A stretch of 64,000 bases of DNA from Diplonema papillatum (GCA_030068145.1 JAPJBO010000118.1:124001-188000), one strand, 5' to 3'. Counted from the stretch's first letter, positions 20,965 to 31,521 are shown. The notes: generated by a model from the letters alone, not told the origin. Translations and numbers: made by a program.

Positions 20965-21132
20965 CCTTGAGCCGGTCCGTCCCTATCTCTTGAAATCTGC
21001 ATCGAAGTGCCCCGCCGCTGTTTATCACAGTGAATCACGGTCCACCACGGTCTATCAGGTCCATCCCTAGTCCCTAGAGCTGCATCGAACTGCCCAGTGC
21101 TGTAGTCTTCGGTCTATCACGGTCTATCAAGA
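20965..21132 (-). repeat. GATAGACCG repeat family, inverted copy
   Basis: Reverse complement of the copies at 10558 and 15487, running from GAGCCGGTCCGTCCCTATCT to GGTCTATCACGGTCTATCAA. Confidence 0.75.
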
Positions 21133-21240
21133 GGCGCACACCCGGCAAGCGGAGAACGGTGCTGCGGGGGTCCTCCTGCAATAAAAGTCGGGATTTGAAA
21201 GGACTGCGAAAGAATGGGGACATGGTGCGAGCATCAATCA

Positions 21241-21770
21241 ATCGTGCATGAGAGGCAGGGTTCTGTCTGAACACTTTGGACTAAGATTTTCCCGCAATCA
21301 ATCAGGCAGGGTTCTGTCTGAACATTTTGGACTAAGATTTTCCCGCAATCAATCGTGCATGAGAGGCAGGGTTCTGTCTGAACATTTTGGACTAAGATTT
21401 TCCCGCAATCAATCGTGCATGAGAGGCAGGGTTCTGTCTGAACATTTTGGACTAAGATTTTCCCGCAATCAATCGTGCATGAGAGGCAGGGTTCTGTCTG
21501 AACATTTTGGACTAAGATTTTCCCGCAATCAATCGTGCATGAGAGGCAGGGTTCTGTCTGAACATTTTGGACTAAGATTTTCCCGCAATCAATCGTGCAT
21601 GAGAGGCAGGGTTCTGTCTGAACATTTTGGACTAAGATTTTCCCGCAATCAATCGTGCGTGAGAGGCAGGGTTCTGTCTGAACATTTTGGACTAAGATTT
21701 TCCCGCCCCGAGATGAGAGGCAGGGTTCTGTCTGAACATTTTGGACTAAGATTTTCCCGCCCCGAGCACC
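21241..21770. repeat. 60-bp tandem array, nine copies
   Basis: The unit contains GAGAGGCAGGGTTCTGTCTG, then AACATTTTGGACTAAGATTT and TCCCGC. Copies 3-7 are exact 60-mers apart from a final variant base; copy 2 is shorter and copies 8-9 lose the AATCAATCGTGC part. Because 60 is a multiple of three, frames stay open for about 200 residues on both strands. I see no start context or motif that makes either a protein. Confidence 0.9.
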
Positions 21771-22009
21771 AAGCCTTCTTCGGGCGTATGGGTCTGGACT
21801 TCGTAAGTTCGAGGAAAGCGATTTCCCCAAAGCATACAACCATTCTCTACCCAGCGTAACCCCTCTTTTCGGGAGACACTCGGCGAACTTCGGAGTGAAC
21901 CCCGGGTCGACGTGTCTTTCGCCGCTAAGCCAGCGTACAATACTCTCCTCCTTCGTTGATTTACGGGGGAAGACCCAAGGATCTTATATGCAAGAGCGTG
22001 CCGGTTGTG

Positions 22010-22478
22010 AAGGAATAGTTGAGTCGCAGCTCTTGACAAAGACAGATGGAAAATACTCGAGGGACTGCCTTGTGCTCATTTCGAAGGAGGCTAGAGGGGG
22101 GAGAAAACAACACAACTACAAAGTGGGTCTTTTTTGTTGAGCGCTCACGCCCGCCACTTAACCCAGCGTTACCTGTGCTTCGTGTGGGCTACAGCACATT
22201 TACCTCCTTTGATTTATCACAACTGGCAGTCTCCTCAAGCACTTTCCTACAAAGCAGGTCCCCTGCTTTGGTAAGTTTCATGTAGTACGCTGCAACTACT
22301 ATTTTTTAGTACCAACAATGCGTTGTTAACACACAAAAAAAATAGGTGCTTTTATTCTTCGCTTTTTCTCACGAACGGGGGTCGGTCCTGCTTTTGGCTT
22401 TGTAGGTTCTCCCGACTCCCCAAATCGTGCTTAACTATTCCCTGCAGTATTAGCATACTTTCAAGAAAAAAAGGTCCT
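22010..22478 (+). repeat. Composite of two dispersed repeat families
   Basis: 22010-22260 matches 14770-15000. 22268-22478 contains TTCATGTAGTACGCTG, ATTCTTCGCTTTTTCTCACG, TAGGTTCTCCCGACTCCCC and TTCCCTGCAGTATTAGCATA; it recurs at 34150-34385, 31790-31945 and inverted at 58455-58690. The CTCCCGACTCCC to CCCTGCAG part is also the core of the 300-bp satellite at 40-46 kb. Confidence 0.75.
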
Positions 22479-22558
22479 GCACCTCAGTATGATATTAACC
22501 ATCAAAATACACATATGCGACGAAAGGAATGAGGAAGGCAAGCGCATACTCTTTCGTA

Positions 22559-22782
22559 TGCGGCTAGGAACTAGCAACCCGCCAGCAAAATTGTTTCAAT
22601 TTTTCTTTTGCGCCTTTGCCCTGCTGAGCTTCGTTGCGTTCTATCTTCTCCTGCCGCCGCCTCTGCGGGAGTCGTCGGAGAAGCTGCTCGACGTTCGGCG
22701 GCGTCTCCTTCGCCTCCTGTCACGGTCTGACTCGCTGTCACTGTCGCTGCTCATCGCGTTTCTCCTGTGCGGCGTGTGGGGT
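22559..22782 (+). CDS. Possible exon of a small membrane protein
   Basis: From the ATG at 22559 the frame encodes two hydrophobic segments (FFFCAFALLSFVAFYLLLP and SLSLLIAFLLCGVWG) separated by a charged linker with LLDVRRRLLRLLSR. It is richer in GC than its surroundings. A GTAAAG sequence just after the second segment could be a splice donor; beyond it the frame becomes featureless. I do not recognise the family. A chance frame is possible. Confidence 0.3.
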
Positions 22783-23219
22783 AAAGTGTTACGGAAACTA
22801 TCTAGAAACAGTCTAGAAAAGAGAGAGAACCCAAAACATTATTGCGTGCCATTTGATCACCTCCCTGTGTGACAATTGTCATCTTCACCGTTTCTGCCAA
22901 CGCGACGCTTCTGTGAGAGAGGGATCGAGAGCTCCGTCAATGAAGCGAGAGGAGTTCTGGACGTCTGGACGCAGGGCGGCCTTGGAGTACGAGGGGGTGA
23001 CTTTCTGGTACCAAATACGCCCCCATTCGTGGGTACAGAACCTTCTCCGATGTGTGTGTGCTGCGGACTCATTTTAACGTGGCGCCCCCCTTAGCAAGAG
23101 TGTGTGTATACGGATGTGTGTGTGCGTGTGAGTGATCCTGTGCGTTACGTTGCAACCTGCCACGTGTGTGCGATGAAACCCTCGGAGGGGAAAATGTTGC
23201 GTGTTTATCACTCAACAAT

Positions 23220-23490
23220 ACATCCTCCTCCTACTGCTTAGACTGGCTCCGTCTGCTGCTTCGTCTTCACCGTCGCGTGATGCAAAAGTCGAAGGTAGAA
23301 AGGTCCGGCAGTGATTCTGGTGGTTTCTCATACACGTTGTATATAGTAATCTTCCAACCTTGTACAAGTGTTAGGTAATCGTCGGATATAGTAGTCTTCT
23401 AACCTTGTACAAGTGTTAGGTAATCGTCGTATAGTAATCTTCTAACCTTGTACAAGTGTTAGGTAATCGTCGGATATAGTATTCTTCTAA
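23220..23490 (+). repeat. Dispersed repeat followed by a tandem repeat of about 44 bp
   Basis: 23220-23315 matches 11607-11710. From 23335 the unit ATAGTAATCTTCTAACCTTG plus TACAAGTGTTAGGTAATCGT is repeated about three and a half times. 22783-23219 and 23491-23790 show no gene. Confidence 0.75.
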
Positions 23491-23791
23491 GATCTGCGGC
23501 CTTATGCGACCAAAAGAAAAGCAACTGCACACCCGTACCCGCGCTTCACAGGCTTGCCCCTGTGCGTCCCCCAGCGCGACCAGACGCCATGCTGACGCCC
23601 GTCGTTGGCACTCCACGAGCAGTCTGCGTCGCTAAGCTGCACTCCTTGTCTCCTCAGCGCGTTCCTGTTGTTGTTGCGGGTTGAGGGTAACGGGGTGATT
23701 CCCGGGAAGTCCAAGAAGGTTGAAGTATGGTCAAGTTTTTTCCCTTCACTAGGATGGCTGCCGTGACGAACCTAGCTTCTTCGTATCACAT

Positions 23792-23792
23792 G

Positions 23793-23841
<49 letters not shown>
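23792..23841 (+). repeat. GA microsatellite
   Basis: About 25 uninterrupted GA units. The Arg-Glu frame across it is a by-product. Confidence 0.9.
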
Positions 23842-23845
<4 letters not shown>

Positions 23846-24192
23846 GAGAACGACAGTGAGGGATTTCAAAGGCCGCGGAGGTCAGCGGATCGGAGCTACC
23901 GGAGAGGGTGTGTGTGCGTTGTGTGGTAACCTGATACGTGTGTGTGTGCGATGATGTGGGTTTGCGTGGCAGCCTGATATACGCGTGCGCTGGCTGTTAC
24001 ACGAGCTTGATGCTCCGCATGGATGCTTGGTGCCGTGTGCCGCGGGCACCGCCCGCTGCATACGGGGATTCGTTTGCGACAATAAAACCTCGGAGGGAAA
24101 AAGACTGCGTGTTTATCCCACTCAAGAAAAAAACAGTGTCACTTGGGGGAGGTAATCTCAGGGCCGCCCACATGATAAAGCCGTTGGCTTCA

Positions 24193-24472
24193 GCTAGATT
24201 ACTTTACGTCGAGCAGTGTCACCTGCAGACGCATCCGTGTCATCAAAGATTTGCCCTTTGAACCCAACAACACCAGGGCAAACATCCTGGGGTTTGCCCT
24301 GAACAGCGACGTCCACACAGCAGTAGAGGCACTTTCCGATTCACCAGCCGTGTTTGTGTCTGCTCTTATCAGGGCAGCAAGCGCCAAGCCCCAAGGTGCG
24401 CCACGCCTTGATGCTTTAGTTTGGGAAATCGGTAGCCACTTGACCCGTGGCTCTGCGGTACCGCCGAACACG
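24193..24472 (+). CDS. Exon-like coding fragment, unknown protein
   Basis: After a possible acceptor (GGCTTCAG) the frame reads VTCRRIRVIKDLPFEPNN and then NILGFALNSDVHTAVEALSD and ends at the TGA at 24470-24472. Its composition is that of a folded protein and it carries no repeats. No start codon fits within it, so it would be a last exon, with earlier exons not found. I do not recognise the family. Confidence 0.33.
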
Positions 24473-24534
24473 TGAAGCTTGGCTCCCGTGTAGCAGGCAT
24501 TCCCTGGTACCTACTACGGCACTTGTGCAAAAAT

Positions 24535-24857
24535 ATAGAGAGAGAGAGACGAGTTAGAGTGCAGGGACCATCTCTCCGAGGAGTATCCGGTCGCCCAAAT
24601 ATAAAAAGAATAGGCGCGATGTTTGTTGTACGTGCCGGGGGAGAATTAGCCTCTGTTCTTCGCTTACACCACCGTGTGTTGTTTTCTCACTCAGGACTTG
24701 AACCTGTTGTGTTTGTGTGATTTGTCGTGTAGGGGTAGACCCGCATGACCTCACGTCCGTTCAACACGTGGTTCGGTAGTTACAGCACTTGGGATCCCTT
24801 CTGTTCTTTGTCGGGCAGCATCGTCGAGCATTGCCTTTTTTAAGCTGGCGCTTTATG
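24535..24857 (+). repeat. Two dispersed repeats next to the MITE-like element
   Basis: 24535-24580 repeats the GA plus GAGTTAGAGTGCAGGGACC block of 10825-10875. 24655-24857 is a long copy of the family with CACCGTGTGTTGTTTTCTCA, GTAGGGGTAGACCCGCATGA and CAGCACTTGGGATCCC, also at 33600-33815 and inverted at 58005-58255. It stops exactly where the MITE-like element begins. Confidence 0.75.
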
Positions 24858-24859
24858 TA

Positions 24860-25004
24860 AAGGGGGGATAACTGTGTTATTATTCGATTTGTCGAATAAT
24901 AAAAAAAGTTCCGGGTAGCCGAACAGTAGCAGGATCAAAGAGTGGTAGTGTTTTTAGACAACCAGACGTGTGTTAAATAACTGTTATTATTCGACCCCCC
25001 CCTT
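24860..25004. mobile_element. MITE-like element, copy A (145 bp, TA flanks)
   Basis: The ends are inverted (AAGGGGGG at the left; the right end reverse-complements to AAGGGGGGGGTCGAATAATA) and the element is flanked by TA on both sides (24858-24859 and 25005-25006). The interior holds GTAGCCGAACAGTAGCAGG and AGACAACCAGACG, shared with copy B at 32553-32705. TA flanks suggest a Tc1/mariner-type non-autonomous element. The left end carries an additional small palindrome (TATTATTCGATTTGTCGAATAATA region). It lies less than 30 bp inside the intron of the RS-rich gene. Confidence 0.65.
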
Positions 25005-25031
25005 TAAAAGAAAACGCGCGCACGCGCACAC

Positions 25032-25621
25032 CTGAAATCGTCCGCCCGGCGGTAGTCCTTGTCGTTCTTCGCGTTCTGGCGCTTCTGGCAGAGGTCGGTG
25101 ATCTCCTCCGAGTCGACGGAGCCGCCGCGCCTCGGGTTGCCGATGTTGGCGTAGCCGCCGCGCTTGCCGCACCGTGAAGTCCACGAGCACCGCTCGTCAT
25201 TGGTGATGACGCCGATTCGCCGCAGGTCGTCTTGGATGCGGTCTGCCATGGCGTAGTCCCTGTGTCGCCGGGCCTCCTGGCGCTCGTCGCACATGCGCTG
25301 GACCTTCACCGAGTCGACGCTGCTGCTCCTGTCCCTCGAACGCCTCCTGGGCCTGCGGTCACGGTCCCTCGAGTCGCGTGGGGGGCCCCGCCTGTCGCCG
25401 CCGCGGTCCGGGGTCAGGTCCCTTTCCCTTCTCCGGTCTCTTGAGTCACGCGGCGGCCGGTCTCTGTCGCTCCTTGCCGGGGACAGCGGGCTCCCCGGAG
25501 GGCCGTCTCGGTCGCTCATCCTTCCTGTTCTTCTCTTGCTTCGAGATCCCCTGTCTCCCTCCCACTCCCGCGTGCCTGTGTTCCCGCAAATTCTCCGCGT
25601 GACCTTCGTCGAATAGGTCAT
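25032..25621 (-). CDS. RS-rich protein with two CysRS-type helical motifs (first exon or exons)
   Basis: The frame starts at the ATG at 25621 or, more plausibly, at MSDRDGPPGSPLSP (25519). An Arg/Ser/Asp/Pro-rich region with RDR and SRDRD runs resembles RS domains of nuclear RNA-processing proteins. Two copies of a motif like the C-terminal helix pair of cysteinyl-tRNA synthetase follow: ARRHRDYAMADRIQDDLRRI then GV-x-x-D...W, and a second (KNDKDYRRADDFR) cut off by a splice-donor-like CAG/GTGTGC at 25032/25031. Past that point the frame ends within 10 codons. The continuation should be the rest of the second motif, but I could not find its exon. The MITE-like copy A lies just inside this intron. 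RNA binding is inference. Confidence 0.5.
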
Positions 25622-25926
25622 TTATAGCAGCGGTTTTTAAGGATGTTTCTCGTCGTGTGATCCCCAACGTGTCGTAAAGTAGCAGTAGTTTTTAGAGTTA
25701 TTGTTTGCTTCAGAATCCGGGATTTTGGAGACCTTCCTCGAATGGGTTCTTTGAAAGCCAATACGTACTGGGTGAGTTGGGGGGGTCGTTGTTATTGGTG
25801 CTGGTTTGTGGGATAAGGTGAGGAAAAAAAAAAGGGGGGGGGGGCAGTGCTGATACTAAGCCTGAGACCCAAAACGAAGTTGCTAACCCTGGGTGGGGGT
25901 GGGTACCCCCCGCAACCACTCCGGGC

Positions 25927-26460
25927 ATGACCGCACCAGCAGCACCTGCACAGCCACCTCTTGGTGATACGGAAGCTGATGCTGCAGAAACGACAGACGA
26001 TACCCCGCGACGTGCCTCTGTTAGTCGCGATCGCCCTGTAGTATTCTCTGAGGAGGAGGTGGTTCAACGAGGCATCATCCTTGGGAGTGCTGTAACCCAA
26101 CGGAAGACGGACCTCGTCAAGTTCAGCTGCCGTCGCGCGTTGACGGTCGAAGTGGGTGAGGGACGGGTTCGCGATGCACGGGCCAAGCGGCGTGCAGAGC
26201 TTGAGCTTGATGAGGCACTTACACCCGAAGGCGTCTCGAAAAAAATGCGTGCCAAGAGCCGCGACGAAAAACACGCCTGGATTTGGCCCGGGGGCTTCTC
26301 GGCAGAGAAGTTACCGGGCGGAAGGTGGAAGCTCAACCCATTTCATGGATGCCTTCAACACGCAAATACACACAGCAGGTCAAAGAAAGGGGGGCAAGGT
26401 GGAAAATGCAGATCAAACGGGAGTAGAATGTGCACACGCTTATCCGACGGTAAATTTCCC
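25927..26460 (+). CDS. Hypothetical protein fragment
   Basis: From the ATG at 25927 the frame has an Ala/Pro-rich start, then RRALTVEVGEGRVRDARAKR and LDEALTPEGVSKKMRAKSRD, which look like real coding sequence with charged helices. After about residue 170 it runs into the GTGCCCTTATATCCC hairpin units and loses meaning. It may be a truncated gene or a captured piece. Function unknown. Confidence 0.33.
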
Positions 26461-26640
26461 TTATATCCCACCCCAAACAAATTTGTGCCCTTGTATCCCA
26501 CTTCAAACAAATTTTGTGCCCTTATATCCCACTTCGAACAAATTTTGTGCCCTTATATCCCAATCTGGGATATAAGGGCACAAAATTTGTTCGAAGTGGG
26601 ATATAAGGGCACAAAATTTGTTTGGTCGTGCAAAAAGTCT
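26461..26640. repeat. Long perfect hairpin of 31-bp units
   Basis: Three units of TTATATCCCACTTCGAACAA plus ATTTTGTGCCC run one way and two run the other. Arms 26504-26562 and 26566-26624 are perfect 59-bp inverted repeats around the 3-nt spacer ATC. A matching structure with the unit numbers reversed lies at 28572-28694. Confidence 0.9.
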
Positions 26641-26699
26641 TTTGAGGGAACCGAACCGGACACCTGTGGTGCCGGTGGCGTGCGTGCTTTGACTCGGCC

Positions 26700-27230
26700 A
26701 CAACGTCCAAAAATTCGAGGGCAAAATTTTCGACCAAATTTTGCCCCAACATTTTGCCCAACTAGATTTTGACCAAAAATCTGGACCTAAAAAATTCGAC
26801 CAAAAATCTCGACCAAAAATTTCGATGCCAAAAAATTGGACCAAAAATTTGGACCCAAAATTTCGACCAAAGATTTCGACCAAAAATTTTGGACCCAAAA
26901 TTTCGACCCCAAAAATTGGACCCAAAAATTTCGACCAAAAATTTGGACCCAAAATTTCGACCAAAATTTTTGGACCCAAAAATTCGACCAAAATTTTTGG
27001 ACCCAAAATTTCGACCCCAAAAATTGGACCCCAAAAATTTTGACCAAAAATTTGGACCCAAAATTTCGACCAAAAATTTCGACCAAAATTTTTGGACCCA
27101 AAATTTCGACCCCAAAAATTGGACCCCAAGAATTTCGACCAAAGATTTGGACCAAAAATCTCGACCAAAATTTTCGACCCCAAAAATTTGGACCCCTAAA
27201 ATTTGACCAAAATTTTTGACCCAGTCCAGC
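26700..27230. repeat. A/T-rich minisatellite (ATTTNGACC units)
   Basis: Irregular repeats of GACCCAAAATTTCGACC and CAAAAATTTGGACC over about 530 bp. Frames on both strands are open by repetition only. Confidence 0.85.
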
Positions 27231-28486
27231 CCGTTCCATTCGTTTTTGGTGTTTCCTTGTCCGTAGGCATAAAGCTGGCTTCAGTGCCCCACCCGAGACG
27301 TCTCAAGACGTTCTGGGTGCCTCAGAGCGACTGGTTGCACCGTTTCACAACTTCAAGCTGGCCACCGCGGCCACACTCGATCCCCGATCGGGTGCCTCAA
27401 CTTGGGAGGCTCAAGCAAGTACTCAAGAGAACCGCATCAGAGCCAGGTGCCTGGCTGCACCGTCTGACCGTGCGGCGTGTCACGGCGTGCCACGCTGACG
27501 TTCGGGGCTAATCGCGGTGACAGAACTGTAGTAGCTGGCCAGATGCTACAGCCGAGAGTCAGGCGAGACAACTGATCTCATCAGACTCATGATCCGTTTC
27601 TTGGCCTGACATACCAGTGACCACGGTCATTCTCCACTGTCCTTGTTGAGGCTGTGTCACACTGTGACTGTCACAGTGTCAGTCACTGAGTGACCGGACA
27701 GTGTCGCGGCAGCCGTAAACTGCACACCCACCGCACGTCTGCAGGATTCACCTCCAGATTCGGGGACCAGAACACAGGGTATCGCTATAGCTGTCCGACT
27801 CCGAGTGCCTGGAGTGGAGAGCCTGGTCCAGTTACCTCTGGACAATGGAGCAGCAGCTGCAGCAAGGAACAGCAGCAGGACCGGGACTACTGGCTCAGTG
27901 GAGGGAAGGCGCCGCTGTCACGCGGCTGCGAGTCAGCCACAGTCACAGCTGATTTCACTTACGCAGTGAAGCCTGCAGTGAAGGAAGCTGTGTCCACCGT
28001 CGTGCAACCGGTGTGTGTGCAACCAGTTGCGGTGCAGGCGTGGGCACAACGACAGTTGATGACTTTAGGAAGGAATCAGCCATTCTTGCGTGAGCTGCAG
28101 ATTCCGTCTGTCGGCAACAGTGTCCGACTGTGTCGCCACCTTGGGTTGTAAGCCCACCGTCCTCCGCGGTTCTGGCCATCTGTCTTGTAATCTGGGTTCA
28201 GTTCCGAGTTTGGTTTCCTATCCGAGGCTATCGGGCACTGGTTCGGTTTCGGGTTGAGGTTCGGTTTCGGGTTCGGTTCTGCCACCATCACTCCTCAGAA
28301 CTTCTGGGTTCGGGTTCGATTTCGGCTTTGGCTCGCCGTGCCAGGCGTGGGCGTCAACTCGCGACACGTGATGTCTCCATGTCACTGCCAATGTCAGCGT
28401 GGACGCATGCAGTGGCAATAGCAACAGCAACAGGAGTCCAGCGTCCGGCTGGACGAAAAGTTTTTTTTTTTTCGCCGTAGGTATCC
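27231..28486. other. No gene recognised; one duplicated block
   Basis: 28040-28200 (CAGTTGATGACTTTAGGAAG, GGAATCAGCCATTCTTGCGT) is related to 29505-29690. 27650-27710 is rich in CACTGTGACTGTCACAGTG-type palindromes. No convincing reading frame. Confidence 0.5.
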
Positions 28487-28557
28487 GGATGGTCGAGCCA
28501 ACCACCCTTGGGTTTCAAGGTGAGTGGTCGGGGGTTCAAGCCCCTCCTCGGCAAGTT
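28487..28557 (+). repeat. tRNA-like sequence (pseudo-tRNA or SINE head)
   Basis: GGATGGTCGAGCC resembles an A box and GGGGGTTCAAGCCCCTC gives a 5-bp T arm with a 7-nt TTCAAGC loop. The middle has a CCTT/AAGG anticodon-like stem. The ends do not form a 7-bp acceptor stem, so a functional tRNA is unlikely. It differs from the two SINE-like copies. Confidence 0.45.
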
Positions 28558-28571
28558 TTCCAGCATTTTCC

Positions 28572-28694
28572 TCGATTCAAATTTGTCAAAACAAATTTGT
28601 GCCCTTATATCCCAGTTTGGGATATAAGGGCACAAAATTTGTTTGAAGTGGGATATAAGGGCACAAATTTGTTTTGAGTGGGATATAAGGGCAT
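28572..28694. repeat. Second hairpin of 31-bp units
   Basis: One unit runs in one direction and three in the other around CCCAGTTTGGG. Together with 26461-26640 it encloses about 1.9 kb. 28695-29504 shows no recognisable gene. Confidence 0.85.
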
Positions 28695-29504
28695 TACACC
28701 CTTATCCGACTCTTGACTTACTATGCCGTGTTCTGAAAGCTGTCGAGGGGCCCCTCCATAGGTTCTCGCATGATTCGTTCGCCTTTGTAACACTATCCGT
28801 TTGTAGTACGCTTCGCAATTGTGTTCTTGCACTCTAGCCGAATGGCGGGTGGCGGATTTCCGCGCTCGGGCGCAAGACACAATTATGCTGCTTTTGCAGT
28901 GCAAGCCGAACCCGGTTCGCGACTTCGGTTGCGGTAAAGTGTTACAAGGTCTTCGGCTTTCAGATCCGGATACGCGTATGCAACAGATAGTTAGAGGTCA
29001 CTTGAAGGATACCCGTGTGCAGCATTCGAAAGAGTTTGCGTATCTGGAGTCTTTTTTTTGGGGGGGGGAAACCCTTTTGACCCGATATTTTAGTGTTATT
29101 TTTTGAGAAGATTTTCGAAACATCCCGAAGATATTCGTCGTCGTCGAATCCTGATATTCGCCCAGCATAGTTGTCGTCCAGGTTACTGACCGTGAGAAGG
29201 GGTTCCAAGTACATGCTGTCAATTCTGTCTGAGTGCGTGACGCAGTTTACTGATGGCCACCGCGTGCCTTCTGTGCCAGGGGTCGGATACGTTTACTTGC
29301 TGACCGGTGCTAACGTTGTAGAAGGCCCACCTATCAGCCTGAGTTCAGCTCCACAAGGTTCGTTTCGTTAAGGCAACTCATGATCACTTCGGTGTGAGGG
29401 ATTAGTCCTGTTAGAAACTACGTGTGGGCGCCTGCTCCGTTGCGTGGTCTTCTCTCCGTACAGCGTTCCACGTCTGGAAGGTCCTTGCGTTCAGTTCGCG
29501 CTTC

Positions 29505-30115
29505 CTGTGGGCACAAAGACAGTTGATGACTTCAGGAAGGAATCAGCCATTCTTGCGTGATGTAATGTGGAGCTGCAGTTCCGTGTGTTGCCACCTTGCC
29601 TTGGGTTGTTAGCCCACCGTCCTCCCCGGTTCTGGGTTCGGTTCCGAGTTCGGTCTATCGGGTTCGGTTCCGAGTCCGGTTTCCTATCGGGCATTGGTTC
29701 GGTTCTGGGTTCGGTCTATCAGGCACTGGTTCGGTTTCGTGGGTCGGCTTCCCGGTTCGGTTTCGGTTCAGTTTCGGGTTCGGTTTTGGGTTGTTTCCAA
29801 GTTCGGTTTCCAAAACTCATTCTGGAAGGTTCGGTTTCGGGTTCGGTTCGGTTTTGGGTTCGGTTTCCAAATCTAATTCTGGAAGGTTCGGTTTCGAGTT
29901 CGGTTCGGTTTTGGGTTCGGTTTCCAAAACTAATTCTGGATGGTTCGGTTTCGGGTTCGGTTTTGGGTTCGGTTTCCAAATCTAATTCTGGAAGGTTCGG
30001 TTTCGGGTTCGGTTTTGGGTTCGGTTTCCAATTCTAATTCTGGAAGGTTCGGTTTTGGGGTCGGTTTCAAAACCGAACCCGAAACCGACCCCAAAACCGA
30101 ACCCTTCCAGAAATA
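29505..30115. repeat. Duplicated block and GGTTCGGTTT minisatellite
   Basis: 29505-29690 is related to 28040-28200. From about 29630 GGTTCGGTTTCGGGTTCGG and CCAAATCTAATTCTGGAA alternate, forming a unit of about 50 bp. The last part folds back on itself (GGGGTCGGTTTC against GAAACCGACCCC, 30057-30093). Long Phe-Gly-Ser frames are by-products. Confidence 0.85.
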
Positions 30116-30147
30116 AAACACCCCCAGGGGGGGGGGGGGGGGGGGGG

Positions 30148-30400
30148 GGAATGTTTCTTGGGTTTGAAGAGCGCGTGGTGCTTGCACCACTGAGGCCAGG
30201 TTATTTGGGGGGGGGGCAGTGCTGACACTACCCTGAGAGCCCCCAACGACTTTGCAAGGGACCCCCCCTTCTACAGTGCAGTTGCCTTGGAGGCTGGGTG
30301 GTCGAATTCTGTAAGGTGAAATAATCAAAATTCCCTGGCAAAAGTGGGCCCACAAAAAATTTTTAAAGTGTGGTTTTTGGGGTATTTGGGCCAATGGATG
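30148..30400 (+). repeat. Two dispersed repeats behind a G run
   Basis: 30152-30205 matches 19365-19445. 30208-30400 is the inverted partner of 18120-18335. A G run of about 22 lies at 30127-30148. Confidence 0.75.
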
Positions 30401-30489
30401 CGGGCAACTGCACCTTTGAGCCCCCGACACCCCAATCGGGGGTTTGAAACATGATGTTAATATCAATAGCCCGCACCCACGCGGCGTTG

Positions 30490-31521
30490 ACTGTCACCAT
30501 TAGTCACGAGCAGCCACGAGTAGCCACCATTAGTCACCAGCAGCCACGAGTAGCCACCATTAGTTACCAGCAGCCACGAGTAGCTACTAGGGGAAGTGGC
30601 TGGAATCAGAGGTGGGTTCTGAGGAAGACGACGAGCGCTTACTGCTTCTGTGGCCTCTCGCACGGGCTTGGCTCCAGGGGGCTTATATGCTGACCCCGTC
30701 CTCCGGTCGGCTCGTGCATCTCCATCTCAAAACAAAGGGTGAAACCAAAGCGGATAATTGCAAACAGACGAAGGGGAAGGACACCGACCATGAGGCTATG
30801 ACTGCCGCCGGGTCTACGTCACGTCACTAAAAAGAATCGGGAAGGTGTGACAGGCATTCTTGATCCTGTTGGTTCGGGCTAGTTCAGGAGTGCTACCTTT
30901 TACCGGGATATTACTAGCCGTAGAAGCCAGCCCCACCCCGAATTCTGGTGTCGATTCGGTGGTTGTGCTCATCTAACCATGCGTCTTGCTCCTATTCCCT
31001 CAGTTAACTGCAAGACGTCTGGGCCGCTTTCGACTCGATACCGCACGGAAGGCTGATACAGACGGTAGAGAGGCTGCTTGGCCCCGAATGGGCGAAGACA
31101 GTAGCAAGGGTTATCGAGGGCCAGCCTATACCGGGTTTGCGTGGTACCCCCCCTGCAGTGCACGCCCGAGTGACTGAAACGAAACCTAACCCGTGGGCAT
31201 GGCAAGTTCTTGAAGCCATGGAAAGGGCAGCACCTCGGATGAGCCGTGTTGATGGCACGTCGTTGGCTACAAAAGGGGACCCGCTATGGGGTGCCACTGA
31301 GAACCTCGGGGGAGTGGTCCAGGGACCGTGATCGCCAGAAGGCGTTTCAGCTTAGTATGAGTTTGATCACAGTAGCATCAAGGCGTCCCTTACAAAGACC
31401 AGCCACTACTCGTGGCTGCTGGTGACTAATGGTGGCTACTCGTGGCTGCTGGTGGCTAATGGTGGCTACTCGCGGCTGCTGGTGACTAATGGTGGCTACT
31501 CGTGACTACTAGTGGCTACCG
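30490..31521. mobile_element. Foldback-like element with minisatellite arms
   Basis: 30492-30590 consists of about three units of GCAGCCACGAGTAGCCACCA plus TTAGTCACCA. The reverse complement, four units, lies at 31407-31520. Between the arms are a copy of the repeat seen inverted at 18840-18995 (30660-30805) and a reverse-transcriptase-like fragment (31014-31330). Long inverted arms made of short tandem units are the layout of Drosophila Foldback elements. No target duplication could be assigned. Confidence 0.55.
31014..31330 (+). pseudogene. Reverse-transcriptase motif A-like fragment
   Basis: The frame opens DVWAAFDSIPHGRLIQTVER; D-V-x-x-A-F-D-S-I-P-H followed by L fits motif A of reverse transcriptases, including telomerase and LINE-type enzymes. 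It continues to LLGPEWAKTVARVIEGQ and ends at a TGA after 105 codons. A TAA lies just upstream in frame, and an AG (31013-31014 region, after CTGCA) could be a splice acceptor. No other RT motif (such as the DD pair) is present. It may be an exon of a spliced gene captured by the surrounding foldback-like element, or a retroelement scrap. Confidence 0.35.

Noticed and set aside
23727..23954. Arg/Glu-repeat protein
   Set aside because: A GA microsatellite read in frame.
26503..27239. Long Phe/Gly/Lys/Ile frames on both strands
   Set aside because: Translations of the ATTTNGACC minisatellite and hairpin units.
29566..30037. Phe/Gly/Ser/Val-rich 156-residue protein
   Set aside because: It is the translation of the GGTTCGGTTT minisatellite; other frames are open for the same reason.
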